Below, one piece after another: positions 46,076-57,020 of a stretch of 64,000 bases of DNA (within the stretch, counting starts at the first letter, position 1; every line of letters starts with the position of its first letter). Both the position numbers and the translations under genes were made by a program. Location: contig JASANG010003532.1 in NCBI GenBank assembly GCA_030248215.1, forward strand, positions 297,076-361,075, written 5' to 3'. The DNA comes from Enoplolaimus lenunculus. Its lineage: Eukaryota; Nematoda; Enoplea; Enoplida; Thoracostomopsidae. The notes beneath the pieces are model-generated. The model made no database searches, was not told where the DNA came from, and saw nothing but the letters and a program-made list of their open reading frames with translations.

Positions 46076-47173
46076 ATTTTTTACCCCTTCAATATCTTCC
46101 TGATTATGGTAATAGATTTAGTCTAAAAATACACATGGTATCTTTAAATATTTATGAATAATGGGGCCAAAATTACTCACAGGTCACCTACGCTGCTAGC
46201 TGGGTGATTGTCAAATTATCGTTAGATAATCGCTGATTACTTCATTCATTATTCAGCAATATATAAATCAAATAATTGCAAATTGCTAAAGTTTGCAGTG
46301 CAATTTGCGTCAGAACTTGCCCTCAAGCCTTGACCCACGACTTCCTTGTGTGTTAACTACTGGATGGGGCCGTAAAGCTAGAATGCATCAGACCCTAAAT
46401 TAAACGAGTTTTCAGATGATGCATTCACAACGGATGACGCTGGACGGGTGACGGAGGGCGCCAGACGTCAACAAAAGTATAGCGCAACCCTAAGCTTTAC
46501 AACAGCAATAATGATTGATTTAATATGAAGCAATCTAGCTTAGGATCTATTTTGATCAGTAGCTAACCATTTTTTTTCTTAAGCTAGTGGTTCATGGGAA
46601 TTGTAAAAAATAAATATACCCAAAATGCTTAGTCCGTCGAAAATCAGGAAAAATAATTTTGCGTCTAACAGAGTTAATAAGCATTTCAGAGAAACTCTAT
46701 TTCATAAGTTGGGGTGCAAATTCACTTTGGTATAGAAATTTGTGTTGCTTACAGTAAAAATAAGAATAATTTTTGAGTTTAAAAAACTGTTTCATTGAGC
46801 TGATTTTTCAGTGCCTACAATTTTTAATCGTTGCCAAAAAGGCAAACGGCCATAATTTTAAAGGGCCATAGTCCTCTGATCTACACGGTTTTGCTAATTA
46901 CCGTAGTAGCTGTATGTTATAGAGCAACAGAAAGGTCATTATAGATAAAATATATAATCACGAGCAGTGACAAATTTTTCTATATATTGGGTGCAATTTG
47001 AAGCATTTTATGTTTAGGTCACAATTATGCTAATCATCTTGCAAGCTGGTTCACATTTTTGAGTTCAAAATTATTATTTTTCACAGCAGACAAATGTAAA
47101 AGTTTATTTTACGAATATGGCCTTTCTTCAAAATACTCCATGCTACAATATTATTGGAACACAAAGTAAGTTT
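46076..47173. other. Unassigned AT-rich stretch
   Basis: Only the family S scrap at 46440 is recognisable. Confidence 0.4.
46440..46500. mobile_element. Family S end fragment
   Basis: GGACGGGTGACGGAGGGCG then AAAAGTATAGCGCAACCCTA. Confidence 0.45.
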
Positions 47174-47290
47174 TTGTAATTGCAATTTTGTTGGCATATT
47201 CTTGCAATTGCAATTTTGTTGCATAATTTTGCAATTGTAATTTTGTTGCATAATTTTGCAATTGTAATTTTGTTGCATAATTTTGCAATA
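47174..47290 (+). repeat. Minisatellite, 27-bp unit, about four copies
   Basis: Unit TTTTGCAATTGTAATTTTG plus TTGCATAA; the last units are nearly identical. Confidence 0.82.
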
Positions 47291-47666
47291 GCAATAGGTC
47301 TCAGTTTTATGCTTAATGAAGACTTTAGTTGTTTGTAATTATTTTTCAGTTATTATTTAGTTTATCGCCAATTTTCCTTTAGTTATTTTGCCGATAACAG
47401 GCTTTGTCCAATTTTGCAGTTTTTAAACTCAACGAAAATCGTCCCATGTTACTTTTAGGACCATCTCGTTTTCTGACACGAGTTCAACAATAGTAGGATT
47501 TGATTTTAAACTAATTTTTGCTCAGACTTAGGCTTAGGTTTAGGATCAACACTTTATTGTTACGCTTATTTTATGGAATAGACATAGGAATATGCTTAAT
47601 CGTGCGTTACGGTCTTCAAAGCAACGTTGGCTACAAAATCTGTCAAATCTACAAATAAAATGCTAC

Positions 47667-47972
47667 AGTAAAGGTGCGCTATACTTGTCGTGCCTCGCCG
47701 TCTGGTGCCGTCCGTCATCAAACGGTATCGTTCGTGAGTAACTCACCTACGATACCGCCATGTGACAGCGCTTACTTTTGATGACGTCCGGTGCCGTTCG
47801 TCACTGTCCAACACTCGTACGGCGGCGCCTGTCACCGCCCGTCACCCGTACAGCGCAGTCCGTCACCGTCCGTCTCCCGTGCGGCGGACGGTGACGGACG
47901 GTGCTAGGCGGTGTCCGACGGGTGACGGACGGTGACGAACGGCGCCGTATGACAAGCATAGCGCAACCCTAA
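47667..47972. mobile_element. Family S GC-rich foldback
   Basis: Ends AAGGTGCGCTATACTTGTC and GACAAGCATAGCGCAACCCT, inverted. The core is made of GTGACGGACGGTG words and their complements; by far the most GC-rich block here. Confidence 0.6.
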
Positions 47973-48619
47973 CATTGTCTTATGAAAACAGTATGAATAA
48001 TAATTCTGTCGCAAATGTCTTATCGAATTACAGCTGATTTTAGCTAAATAACATTCTCATAATGAACCGGAAACTGTATTCCCTTAGGATCAAACCAGTG
48101 CCATGCGCAGCCGGAAATAAACTTAAATTTCACATCTATTAAATCTCGCTCGGAAACTAATTATGAATCAGTTTGCTTTGCCACGGGCATTTTTTAACTG
48201 CGCTACTGCATTTTAATACGTAATATTCATAAACTATATTGTATTTCTCTAGTGCAAAATACATGTCGGGCCACCGAGCGAGTGACGTCAACATGCCAGG
48301 GACCTAGGGTGGGCAAAAACTTTGAGGAAAGGCGCGATGGGATTTTCAAAAGATCTACAAACGGGGCTAAATGTTTTTCCGCAGTAGACCGTCATATGTC
48401 TATACCTATATTTTGGATGGTTATACTTTGAAAATATATGGACATATGTATATAGGCCGGAGCGTAGGGTTGAATGACGTACACGCACTCGTGTCTGTCA
48501 GGTAAGAACACAGACTCGTTGAGCGATCATTGAATGATTCTTCAATTCTATTTTAAGCACCAATATTTCCGCTGTCTTGGTGCCGATCTCCATTGATCCA
48601 AATTCACTTGACCCGCCTT

Positions 48620-48690
48620 TATATATTGTATATTATATATACATATATGTATATATTTATATATCTTTATATATATAAAGATATATTTCT
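48620..48690. repeat. AT microsatellite
   Basis: Runs of TATATA with CATATATGTATATA and CTTTATATATATAAAG. Confidence 0.8.
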
Positions 48691-49285
48691 TTACTATATT
48701 TTGTGCCCTCCATGCATTAATATTGACAAATCTCAAAAGATATAGTCCATTATAAATTGAATATCAGTTGACCCTAAGGGGATCGAAACACGTGAAGCTG
48801 CACGGTTAAAAACAATAGTTGTCTAAATAGTTAAACATATTAAGGTAAAACTTATCTATCAGATTTTTTTATTCAGTTCGTTTTGAAGTTGAGGGTAATA
48901 AACAAGAATATACGGTTAATTCTTCTATTCATAGGCACCAACAGGTATATGTGCATTGGATTTCGTTGAAACAATACTGAATTCCTTAAGCAATTTTTAT
49001 ACAGGTAGGTGTACAAAGCAAAAAATGCCGCATAATAGTGTTACAATACTGTGCACTATTACGGCTTTTGCGTTTTGCAGAAAAAGCGTTTATATTGATG
49101 AAAAAATAGCGTTTTATTCAACGTTTTCAACGTTTAATACGTGATAGCGTTTAGCTATGCGCTAGCTACTTATTTCACAGTTTGTCACTTAAAAGACGTT
49201 GTTTGAAACGCGAAAAGTGTTTAAAACAGCGTTTAAATTTTTGACAGGATTCGTCCTGTTTAGATCCTAAAATATTTGATTTTAC

Positions 49286-49376
49286 TTTGAGAACAAATTT
49301 CTTTTGCAGACTCCGAATCCTATAATTTTGCCCGTGAGTAGTAGTCAAAAAGGCCTCGGCTCGCGGTACCATTTTT
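49286..49376 (-). CDS. Candidate exon 3 of the same minus-strand gene
   Basis: This 91-nt stretch follows an acceptor (CTTAATTCTAG) and ends CTCAAA|GTAAAA. It enters in phase 2 and leaves in phase 0. It encodes KMVPRAEAFLTTTHGQNYRI and then RSLQKKFVLK. If the donor is not used, the frame runs on for 36 more codons to a stop at 49175, so it could be a last exon. The opposite strand shows a tempting 24-nt microexon at 49310-49333 between good plus-strand sites; the longer minus-strand frame is preferred. No known family. Confidence 0.33.
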
Positions 49377-49625
49377 CTAGAATTAAGTCCATGTTTTAGC
49401 CACGTCATCAGAAATTAATTGAAAACTGGTTTATAGCAATAGTCACTTGTACCTGCCAAAAACGAGTCTCCAAAATTAAACAGTTTATTCTTAAGCAAGC
49501 AATTTGCTCGGTGTTAATGTTTTCCTTCAGGCTTTTACTCAGTTTGCCTCTGTGTGTCTTTGGTGTTTATTTTTGTGTATTGTGACTGCAAAATATGCTT
49601 AACGCACATAATGACATGCATACAC

Positions 49626-49788
49626 CTAAGTAAACTGCAGTCAAATTGTGCGCAAGTGCAATTATATATTTGAACACTGTATACGCCATACGGTGTAAAT
49701 TTGTTGCGCCTCAGGTACCGAAAGTTTCGTACGGTGTTTATGGCTTGTTTAAAGTGAAGCATTCGGAGCCAAAACCAGGGTATACGGG
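49626..49788 (-). CDS. Candidate exon 2 of the same minus-strand gene
   Basis: This 163-nt open stretch lies between an acceptor (TTGTATTGTAAAATAG) and a donor (TTACTTAG|GTGTATG). It enters in phase 1 and leaves in phase 2, fitting the exon at 52581-52743 before it and 49286-49376 after it. It encodes a basic, aromatic-rich segment including RIPWFWLRMLHF, VRNFRYLRRNKF and CTCAQFDC. No domain is recognised. A second frame is also open over part of it, so reading-frame choice rests on the splice phases. The evidence is splice logic plus a protein-like look, nothing more. Confidence 0.33.
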
Positions 49789-50189
49789 CTATTTTACAAT
49801 ACAATTTAGTTAATTTCAGCATTTTTGAGGATTTTGTATTTTGTTAACTGTTTCTTATTTTACTCCATGGAGACCAGTAACAACATTTAATATTGGTGTC
49901 TGCATAAGTTTAAATTTATTTCCAGTTCATTTTCTATTAAATAATCTAGTTTCGGCGATAGTTTTTAAAAATTTAATTTTTTACAGTTTTGTACACTTTC
50001 CTCAACATTCAACGTCAGGTGTAAACATTAGGCTTCGGTAAAACTTACCTATGCCTAAGTATATAAATGCTTTGGCCTTTGGTTAATTCTCTACTTAAGT
50101 CTTAGCCTATTAAGCATTAACCATAGTGGAGTCGGAAAAGTGTATAATTAACTTTTTTCAAAAAAGCTACCAGTTGACCAGCGGCGAAT

Positions 50190-50362
50190 GTAAAATTTTG
50201 TGACACGGACGCTTTTGCAATTTTTACAGTATGCTATATGCCGATTTTTTGATGGTAAAAATTGTAACGTGATCTTACCAGTGATCACAAAAATTTGCGG
50301 GCTGGAGCGTGCCTCCACACCCTTTCTCTGAAACTGCTAGGGCATTTTCTCACCGGATCCGG
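50190..50362 (+). mobile_element. Family L-like degraded element
   Basis: Contains TTTTACAGTATGC..GATTTTT and ATCACAAAAATTTGCGGGCT, matching the middle and right part of the L copy at 21549. Ends eroded. Confidence 0.35.
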
Positions 50363-50696
50363 TAAATTTGACGCCACAGAAATGCTCAATAGGTTTTGTT
50401 TGCGAACCGCTGTCAATAATTTCTAAGTTTTTTAAACTTTATTAAGTCTTTTCAAAACACAAAACTTCTTGTTTAACACATAATTCTATCGTTTAAAGCT
50501 TTCACCGCTTGTCATCCAAAGGTCATTGTTTAATGCGACACCCATGAATGGGTGATAGTTTCCGAGTTTTGTAAATGTTTATTCAATATGGCGTGTTAAT
50601 TGGTTTGACGTTGGTTTCAACTTGAATAACTTCCCCCAATAGTTGGTCAGATTGAATAGGTAACAATTTTCAAGCCTTTTGTGTTAACTTTACACT

Positions 50697-50870
50697 CAGG
50701 GCTGGAGCAGCCACCCTCCATGCTCCCCGATCGGCGGGTACCACAATGTGGGCCCCCCACTTTAACAAAATTTTAAAACTACAAAATTCACATTTGAAAA
50801 AATTTTGATCGTCGCTATGGGTCACCACCCTGGCATTTTGTGCGGCCCACCCTATCATGCTCCGGCACTG
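50697..50870 (+). mobile_element. Family Q hAT-like MITE, 174 bp
   Basis: Ends CAGGGCTGGAGCA and TGCTCCGGCACTG, inverted; flanks TTTACACT and TTTACATT match at 7 of 8 bases. Related copies: 8983-9147 and an end near 38795 (CAGTGCCGGAGCA). Confidence 0.78.
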
Positions 50871-51719
50871 TTTACATTGGATGCGGTGTCTAGGGGCATT
50901 CGAGTGCTTTTATACACATTCCCCTTGTCCATTTCTACATTGGTTTGAGTTCTGAAATCTTAGTCAAGTATTTACTTAAGTTGTGCTTAAGTGTATACTT
51001 AAGCCAAAGATATAAACTAACACTTATCTGTTTAACAGAACTAATAATTGAGCCAGTGTGATAGTTCAAAAATTTTATTTTCGCCCGATATCATTCGAGT
51101 GACTTGACACTCTGAATCTAATCAACCAAGATTAGTACCAATGATAGGCTAAACACATTCAGCGATACAAGTAAGTCTTAAACACAATTTTTGAAACGAA
51201 AAACTGGTTAACTTTTTGTTTAGCAAAATCAGTTTTACCTAAATAAAGTTTCAGAAACTCAACCATCATGTTTCTGGCTTTTATACTTATACTAAAAAAT
51301 TGACGCGTTTAGGTTTAAATTTATGCTTTAACCACCAATAGTTTTGATTGGTCTATATCCTTGGTGCACTGTGTCTCTGCCGAGAGGGTTGTTAATGCCA
51401 CAAGCTTAGGACAAGTGCCTGAAAGTATTTTTGGCGAGTCTCGTAGTTAACTTGGAAGAAGGACCTTTTTCACGCAGTGTAAGGGTGCCTTTATCAGTGC
51501 CTTTGAATGGCACATATCTTTAATTGTAATGAATGCCGGACACCGTATATCGCAACGCAGCTAAAATCTTCTTGTAGAACAATATATAAAGTAAATCAAT
51601 ACAATTTCCTACATGTAGAACTATAAAAACTTTAGTATTGATTTGCATGCGTATGTATATAAAATCAGCTGGAACGGTGCCCAAAATACGTATGTGTGAC
51701 GTTGCAGATTTAATTACAA

Positions 51720-52102
51720 TAGTGACCAGAATAAGTGGGCGGGGAGACAGATATTTATTTGTCCTCTCCAGAGGGTTCCCCCTGTTATTTGGTTACTGAC
51801 TGTTATTTGTTTTTAATCCGCCTTCCGCCACCCTCGTCATTGATATATCCGGTATTGCAACTATCCGTTGAATCAAACGTTTATTCAAAACCTGAGCATG
51901 CTTTAAAGTTTCAAACTTAACTTTATTTTGTCCTGGAGTCATTTATGCACTACAATTTAAGATAATTGACATTTATAGACTCTAATTAGGGTTTAGGAAC
52001 TCTATCCGCTTATCGTCTCTTATCAGGGATAGGGATTCCTATTGATTGGGACTCAAAATAGGGACCCCTATTATTACTCCCCTCTTATTCGGATCACTAC
52101 AA
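51720..52102 (+). mobile_element. Family B element, full length about 380 bp
   Basis: Left AGTGACCAGAATAAGTGGG and right CCTCTTATTCGGATCACTAC are inverted. Best reference copy of the family; no open frame of note. Confidence 0.65.
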
Positions 52103-52580
52103 TATATAGATTGCGAATTTGTTTAATCTAGGTTAATTGTTCTACACAAAATTACGACTTATCGTTTCAAATGTTTGAGTTGAATTTGACTGGTACTCAT
52201 CTGTTTGGGATAGAGTCTAAATTTGGTTATTCGATCGGTATTACGAATATTTTGAGCTGTAGTTTAACAGATTTGACGTTAATGCATCGTCCACAATTGT
52301 TTGCGTACGCTACGTAACCAGGGCAGTATTCTAGCAAATATGCGGAACATATCCCTTCCCTCCCAATATTTTTGGAGCAATGAGAGAAAGAACACATTTT
52401 TACAGAGTCTTAGATTAAATTATTCCCTTACAAAATGGAATTATAGCTACGCGCCGTTACGTAACTGCCAGTTTTGGTTAGCTAACATTGGCTTAAATAT
52501 AAACGCCTTTACAAGCTAATAAAACCAAGGTTTAGCGTACACTATTTAGCTTTAATATAATGTACCTCGAGAGTATTCAC

Positions 52581-52743
52581 CTATGACAACTTGGACTGCT
52601 TCCTCAATATTGACTTCATTATTCCATGGCTGGACGTGGTTATTTGTTGGTTTTGTGACCAAAATTCGGCTGAAAACTGCGTTTAATTCGCATTGTGGAA
52701 GTGCAAAAACACTTATTTCGCAATCGATTGGAATAATGCTCAT
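52581..52743 (-). CDS. Candidate first exon of an unrecognised minus-strand gene
   Basis: From an ATG with A at -3 (AATAAAATGAGC) the minus strand is open for 54 codons, beginning MSIIPIDCEISVFALPQ and including VTKPTNNHVQPWNN and IEEAVQVVI. It ends at GTCATAG|GTGAAT, a fair donor, leaving one base (phase 1). It may instead be internal, since an AG lies just upstream of the ATG (AATCACAG). The composition reads like a real soluble protein but matches no family I know. It overlaps by a few bases, head to head, the proposed first exon of the Ly6 gene; both may be real with a shared promoter region, or one may be a shadow. Its phase fits the exon at 49788-49626. Confidence 0.38.
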
Positions 52744-52826
52744 TTTATTAAGCTGTGATTCGGTGCCAATACTTCAAATATCATCACGGGCAACTGCTCA
52801 GAAAGTTAGGGGGTACACAGAACGCG
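52736..52826 (+). CDS. Candidate first exon (signal peptide) of the Ly6/ODR-2-like gene
   Basis: An ATG at 52736 opens 30 codons starting MLILLSCDSVPILQ, a short hydrophobic stretch that could be a signal peptide, and ends at a strong donor (ACGCG|GTGAGT). The exon leaves one base of a split codon (phase 1), exactly what the Ly6 exon at 54088 needs; the junction residue becomes Gly. The same frame is open back to an ATG at 52583, which would add 51 residues, but that stretch is antisense to a good minus-strand candidate exon, so the shorter start is preferred. The intron to 54088 is about 1.26 kb and contains hexamer-array repeats. The choice of first exon is an inference; another upstream exon could replace it. 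Confidence 0.42.
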
Positions 52827-52889
52827 GTGAGTTATTGGCTTTTTGTACACGTTCTCGTCTATAGACTTCAAAATGGTCCGATTTTGACA

Positions 52890-53870
52890 CCGAACTCAGG
52901 CTTGCGTTTAGGCTTAGGCTTACACTTAGACATTTGACTGTAGGGTTTGGTTTGCGCTCTAGTTTATTCTTAAGCTTATGCCTAACATTAGGCGTAGGCT
53001 TAGAATCAGGTGTAGGTCTAGGCTTAGACTTAGGTTTAGGGCTGAACGTTATGCCTAATGTTTAGGATTAGGCTTTGGTTTAGGCCTAAGCTTAAACTTA
53101 CAGAGGGAGTGTACAAGATCCCAGTTATCTAATGAGTTGGGGAAGCAGCAGGAGAGGTTATGTTGAAGTATCGGTGTTAGGCAGTATTATTGTTCGACGG
53201 TTGTCACATCAATTATGTATGGATATACAGATTATATGTGTATCAATTTATATTAGCAATTCTTTGAGAAACAATGATAGACCCCTGTCGAGGATATGAG
53301 CATATCTACTGGGAGACAGGGAGACTGGGAAACTTAGAGACTAGGAAGCTTAGGCTTACCATTAGGCTTATGTTTAGACTTCAAGTTGTCTTTAGGTCTT
53401 GATTTATGCAACACAAGGCAAACCGTTGTCTGGGTGAAATTTTAAAGAGTCTGATGATAAAATAAACAGCTCGATGGTGGTCATTGGGCCCTTGCAGAAA
53501 TTCTATTAGGGTCAGCTTATTGAAAACGTATTCCATCTATCAAAAAACCGCGGTGGTGGCCTCGTTTGGCTGTAAACAAATTGTACGCCTAATATCTGAT
53601 TGCTTTACTGCATTGTCCCACTGAATATTCTAGCTTGATAGATGTGAGCAATATCAAACTTTTTGTCAGAACAGCTCACAATATTTCAAAATCAGTCAGC
53701 ATCTCTCACCCCTTTTTGGCCGCAATTCCGAATTGATAAGTGACCAACGTTACTTTTAAAGCTGTAACTGTAGATTAAGCATATTAATAAGCCTAACCAA
53801 AACGTTGAAGAAAGTGTAAGCCTAAGCCTAAGTCTAACAATAAGCCTAAACAAAAATATGATCTCAACTG
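52890..53870 (+). repeat. Hexamer arrays in intron 1 of the Ly6 gene
   Basis: Three blocks (52895-53105, 53340-53405, 53790-53860) of imperfect TTAGGC/TTAGGT (or CTAAGC) units, the internal part of family F without its ends. The sequence between the blocks shows no other recognisable feature. Confidence 0.6.
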
Positions 53871-54087
53871 TACAGCTACTTATTTGCAGTGTTACCTTGA
53901 AAACGCGACGGTTCTAGAAGTATATAACATGAGACCCTTCAGTGACGAAAACATTTAATATTAGCGAAAAATATTGTTTGAAATCTTGTGACGCTTTTGG
54001 ATTTCCACCAAAAACCGGACGGCCCTAAAATTAACATGAGCTCCATGAGGAGTGAAAACATTATTTCATCCTTGATTTTGTTTTCAG

Positions 54088-54282
54088 GTTACTGGGAACA
54101 GAAATACTGCTACAGTTGCATGTCAAACTCGTATTCGCCGTTTTGGAAACACTTACGTCGAACGTACTACAAACCAATGAATTTCACAAGCAATTGTGAC
54201 GACTCGTTCTCACATTATCGAATGGGTACTGTTCCTTGTACTGGGCCGTGTATCACAATGATGGAAGCGCTCAATATTGCAG
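54088..54282 (+). CDS. Ly6/uPAR three-finger protein (ODR-2/HOT-like), exon 2
   Basis: This exon encodes the first half of a Ly6 domain. It begins GYWEQKYCYSCMS, which carries the CxxC that opens such domains, then a WKHLRRTYYKP segment, an NFT glycosylation site, NCDD and VPCTGPCITMM. Using the start at 52736 the cysteines are residues 38, 41, 67, 81 and 85. The CYSC opening, the aromatic stretch after it and the PC..PC pair resemble the nematode ODR-2 and HOT proteins, GPI-anchored Ly6 proteins of neurons; this is recognised by eye, not by a search. The acceptor is TTGATTTTGTTTTCAG and the donor AG|GTAAGT, both strong. It enters in phase 1 and leaves in phase 1, matching the exon at 54624. 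The frame is also open upstream of the acceptor, but that stretch looks intronic. Confidence 0.86.
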
Positions 54283-54484
54283 GTAAGTCTGAAATTGATT
54301 TTGGCTACCTTTTCCTGCATTAATTTAGTCAACTTAAACTGAAATCTATTGTTCAAGTTCGGATTGAAAACCGAGTCGCTGGGACGCGAGGCGTTTTACC
54401 ATTTTACCGCTCAGTTATTGGAGTTTGACGTCTGAGTCTGACCGGACTCTGTCGCTTTGTGGAGAATTTGTATCGAGCTCTTTG

Positions 54485-54598
54485 GAAAATCGTGGATTCG
54501 CCACTGATGAGCTGCCTATGGCCCGGTGTTCCCAGGTTCTTTGGAAAATCGTGGATCCGCCACTGATGTGATGTCTATGGGCCTGCGTTCCTAAGTTC
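54485..54598 (+). repeat. Two imperfect tandem copies inside intron 2 of the Ly6 gene
   Basis: Two adjacent units of about 57-60 bp both run CTTTGGAAAATCGTGGAT(C/T)CGCCACTGATG followed by a GCC(T)ATGG.CC stretch. The GGATCCGCCACTG core equals the terminal sequence of the hAT family A elements elsewhere in the window, so the unit probably began as a hAT end that was duplicated. Confidence 0.6.
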
Positions 54599-54623
54599 TT
54601 TCTATATATTTAATGCATTTCAG

Positions 54624-54961
54624 GCATGTCCGTCGGGCCAAGCTACATCCGTGGTTGTTTCAACAAAATCCTCATCGGCGGATTTAACGATTCAGCAATT
54701 CGAACGCACCGAATTCGCTACATGGAGCGATGCATAGTTGTCGACAGGCAACAACTGTTCAAATCGCCTGCGACAGGTAGTGGCCACGTTCGTATATGCG
54801 CATGCCTATCGGAGTTGTGCAACGGATCGCCTGGACTCAGTGTTGCGTCGCGACGTGTGGCCGCGACGTGCTCCGGTATTGCAACTGCGATGTTGTATGC
54901 AATTGCAGTTTTGATTGCACCGATTAGTGGCGCAGTGTATTTGACGCATGCTGGGTTATGA
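54624..54961 (+). CDS. Ly6/uPAR three-finger protein (ODR-2/HOT-like), last exon with GPI-type tail
   Basis: This exon completes the Ly6 domain and carries the stop codon. It reads GMSVGPSYIRGCF, then MERCIVV, then VRICACLSELCNGS; the LCN ending is the diagnostic Cys-Asn of Ly6 domains. Cysteines fall at residues 107, 132, 154, 156 and 161, giving ten in the domain, plus one in the tail. After a small-residue stretch (NGSPGLS, a plausible GPI attachment region) the last 30 residues are hydrophobic (IATAMLYAIAVLIAPI), as expected for a GPI signal. The acceptor TTTAATGCATTTCAG splits the same Gly codon as the previous donor. The predicted protein is 207 residues, close to ODR-2 size. The inferred role is an extracellular membrane-anchored modulator, perhaps neuronal. 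The locus is GC-richer than its surroundings, typical of coding exons here. Confidence 0.88.
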
Positions 54962-55854
54962 TCGTTTGCGAATGGGAGTGGAAACCTGTCGGGACTTTTG
55001 TTATTACTATTTTGCCAGGCGGCTAACGGAATTTTGCCTGCGTTATATGGTATTTGGAGTGGCGCAATGCTAATTGGCTGGTTTTACTTAGTAGAGGTTT
55101 AAGTTGTACCAGACTTTTGGTAGAGAGCTATCGCTTTCTTGTAACCAGTTGCAACGGTGGTATGCGCAATTGGGCTGTGCTGAGGTATGATTGGTTCGGA
55201 GGGCCGGATAACTGTGGGAAAAAGGTCCACTCTTAGATATATGCTAGGATATTTGTTATTTGTTGCAGTGTGTTTGAGAACGGTTGAGTTATGATGTTTT
55301 TGGCAGGGATCAACCGGTCACTTTTTGACTGAAGATTGACTACAGCTGGGTTATTCTGTACAGCGAAGCTTGTTGAAAACTAAAGATTGTTTGATGTAGT
55401 AGCCGCTATTGATAAAAGTTACAAGTAACGAATGAGTATTTTCGGCCAGAGTATGATGTCCTAGAAGGGCTTTGGGGTTTATTACTTGCTTGTGGTCAGT
55501 TTATTCTACGTTGGAAAAACGGAGTATGCGGGAAAAGTATTGATTGTTTTGGTATTTGGTAAACGAGGAATTGAAAACACAAATTATGGTAGATGGGATT
55601 TGTGATGTGGCGGTGGTCTGAAAAACACCTACTAAACCTTTTTCAATGGGCAAATCCGGATTTAAACATCAGGTAATGATTGTTAGCCATGTCATCTGTT
55701 ATCGACTATAATGCTGCTGTTTGAATCTGTAATGTTTGTGGTGTGGCGAACCACAATGGAATTTTTGTGCCATATTCTTAAACTGGTCAATGTATACCAC
55801 AGGTCACGGACATACTGTTAGAGCCTGTTTAAATTAATGTCTACACCTTGGTTT
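54962..55854 (+). other. 3' flank of the Ly6 gene
   Basis: GT-rich sequence after the stop, likely 3' UTR in part. No canonical AATAAA is seen before the hexamer repeats. Confidence 0.4.
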
Positions 55855-55957
55855 TATAGCTTGAATTATAGCTTAGGCTTAGGAATAAAAGCTTAGGTCA
55901 CTCTCAATCTTAGGTTTAGGCATAAACTTAGGTTCACGCCCAGTGATTGCGTTACGC

Positions 55958-56124
55958 GGCCAATGTATTGAACAGAGCCGTAACAGTAGTATAAGCATTT
56001 TTCTAAGCCTAAAAATAAATTTTTACCTAAGCGTAAGCCTAAGCAAAAAATTAGTCTAAAGCTTTAAGCTCACTCTATTGCAGTCTCGCAGAAAACCGTT
56101 CCTCCTCTTAATTTTTACATGGGC
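55958..56124 (-). mobile_element. Family F element
   Basis: GGCCAATGTATTGAACAGAG to CTTAATTTTTACATGGGCC with CCTAAGCGTAAGCCTAAGC inside. A further hexamer stretch precedes it from about 55855. Confidence 0.6.
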
Positions 56125-57020
56125 CCGTTTTGCCATGGATCGTTAAACTAATACCATAACGTAATTTTTTGTCAGTTTCCTAATACTCGTCAACCAGTTA
56201 AAATGTACGATTCCGATAAATTAGCATCGAAATTAGTGCCTCAAATTTAAGGAATGATTATTTAATAGAAAGCCTAAGTCTTAAAGATAACTTTTGAGTG
56301 TGCGATGAATTCAACTGTGATTTCTATAAGAAACAAAATTTTTTTACTTTATATTGAGCTGAAACTCAACTTGGAATTAAAATTCTACGTGCGTGCCTAA
56401 GGCTGGTTTCTTGGGGGTTAAGTTTCCGACCGGTGAACTATTTTGAGTTATTTTTAGTTCTGATCATTGATATTTCTTTTCCGTTACAAGGCTGCGTTCT
56501 TTCTTCGATTTCGTACTTAGCCAGTTTAACAGCTGAAGCACGCTTGTGACGAATCGAGACATTTGTAAAGAAGGAGGGTCCGAGATATAATAATGAAATT
56601 ACTAGAGAGCTAATTCAACCGAGAAGCTAAACGCCATTTTAGTGCTAAACTTATTTAATACCAAATCTTGCTTTTTAATACCTGTTGGTGCGAGGCTATG
56701 CCGGGATTAATGCCTTCAACGGTATTTTCTAATCGTTTATGACGTCGACAAAAATTGCTTTTGAATAAACATAACGGATGTACAGATAAAAATTAAATCT
56801 ATACACATATGACAGCAAAAACTTTTCTAGACCTTTTAAGTATTCTATTATTAATAACCAGTTCAGTCACATTTTTAACTTTTTATTAGAGTTTCAGCAG
56901 ATGAAAATGTTAATACAAAAAGAACACAATTTTGCCGCATCTTTTGAAATTTTATACTTCTAAAACTCTCGCAAACAAATGCACCGGCTGTTCTGCACTC
57001 CACCCACAGCAGTAGGCTTA

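Noticed and set aside
48288-48488. Minus frame reading YCGKTFSPVCRSFENP
   Set aside because: The sequence resembles a family G element (CTACAAACGGGGCTAAATG) and the only phase-fitting donor is poor (GTCCCT).
49310-49333. 24-nt plus-strand microexon with strong splice sites
   Set aside because: It lies inside a longer minus-strand candidate exon that has better coding context.
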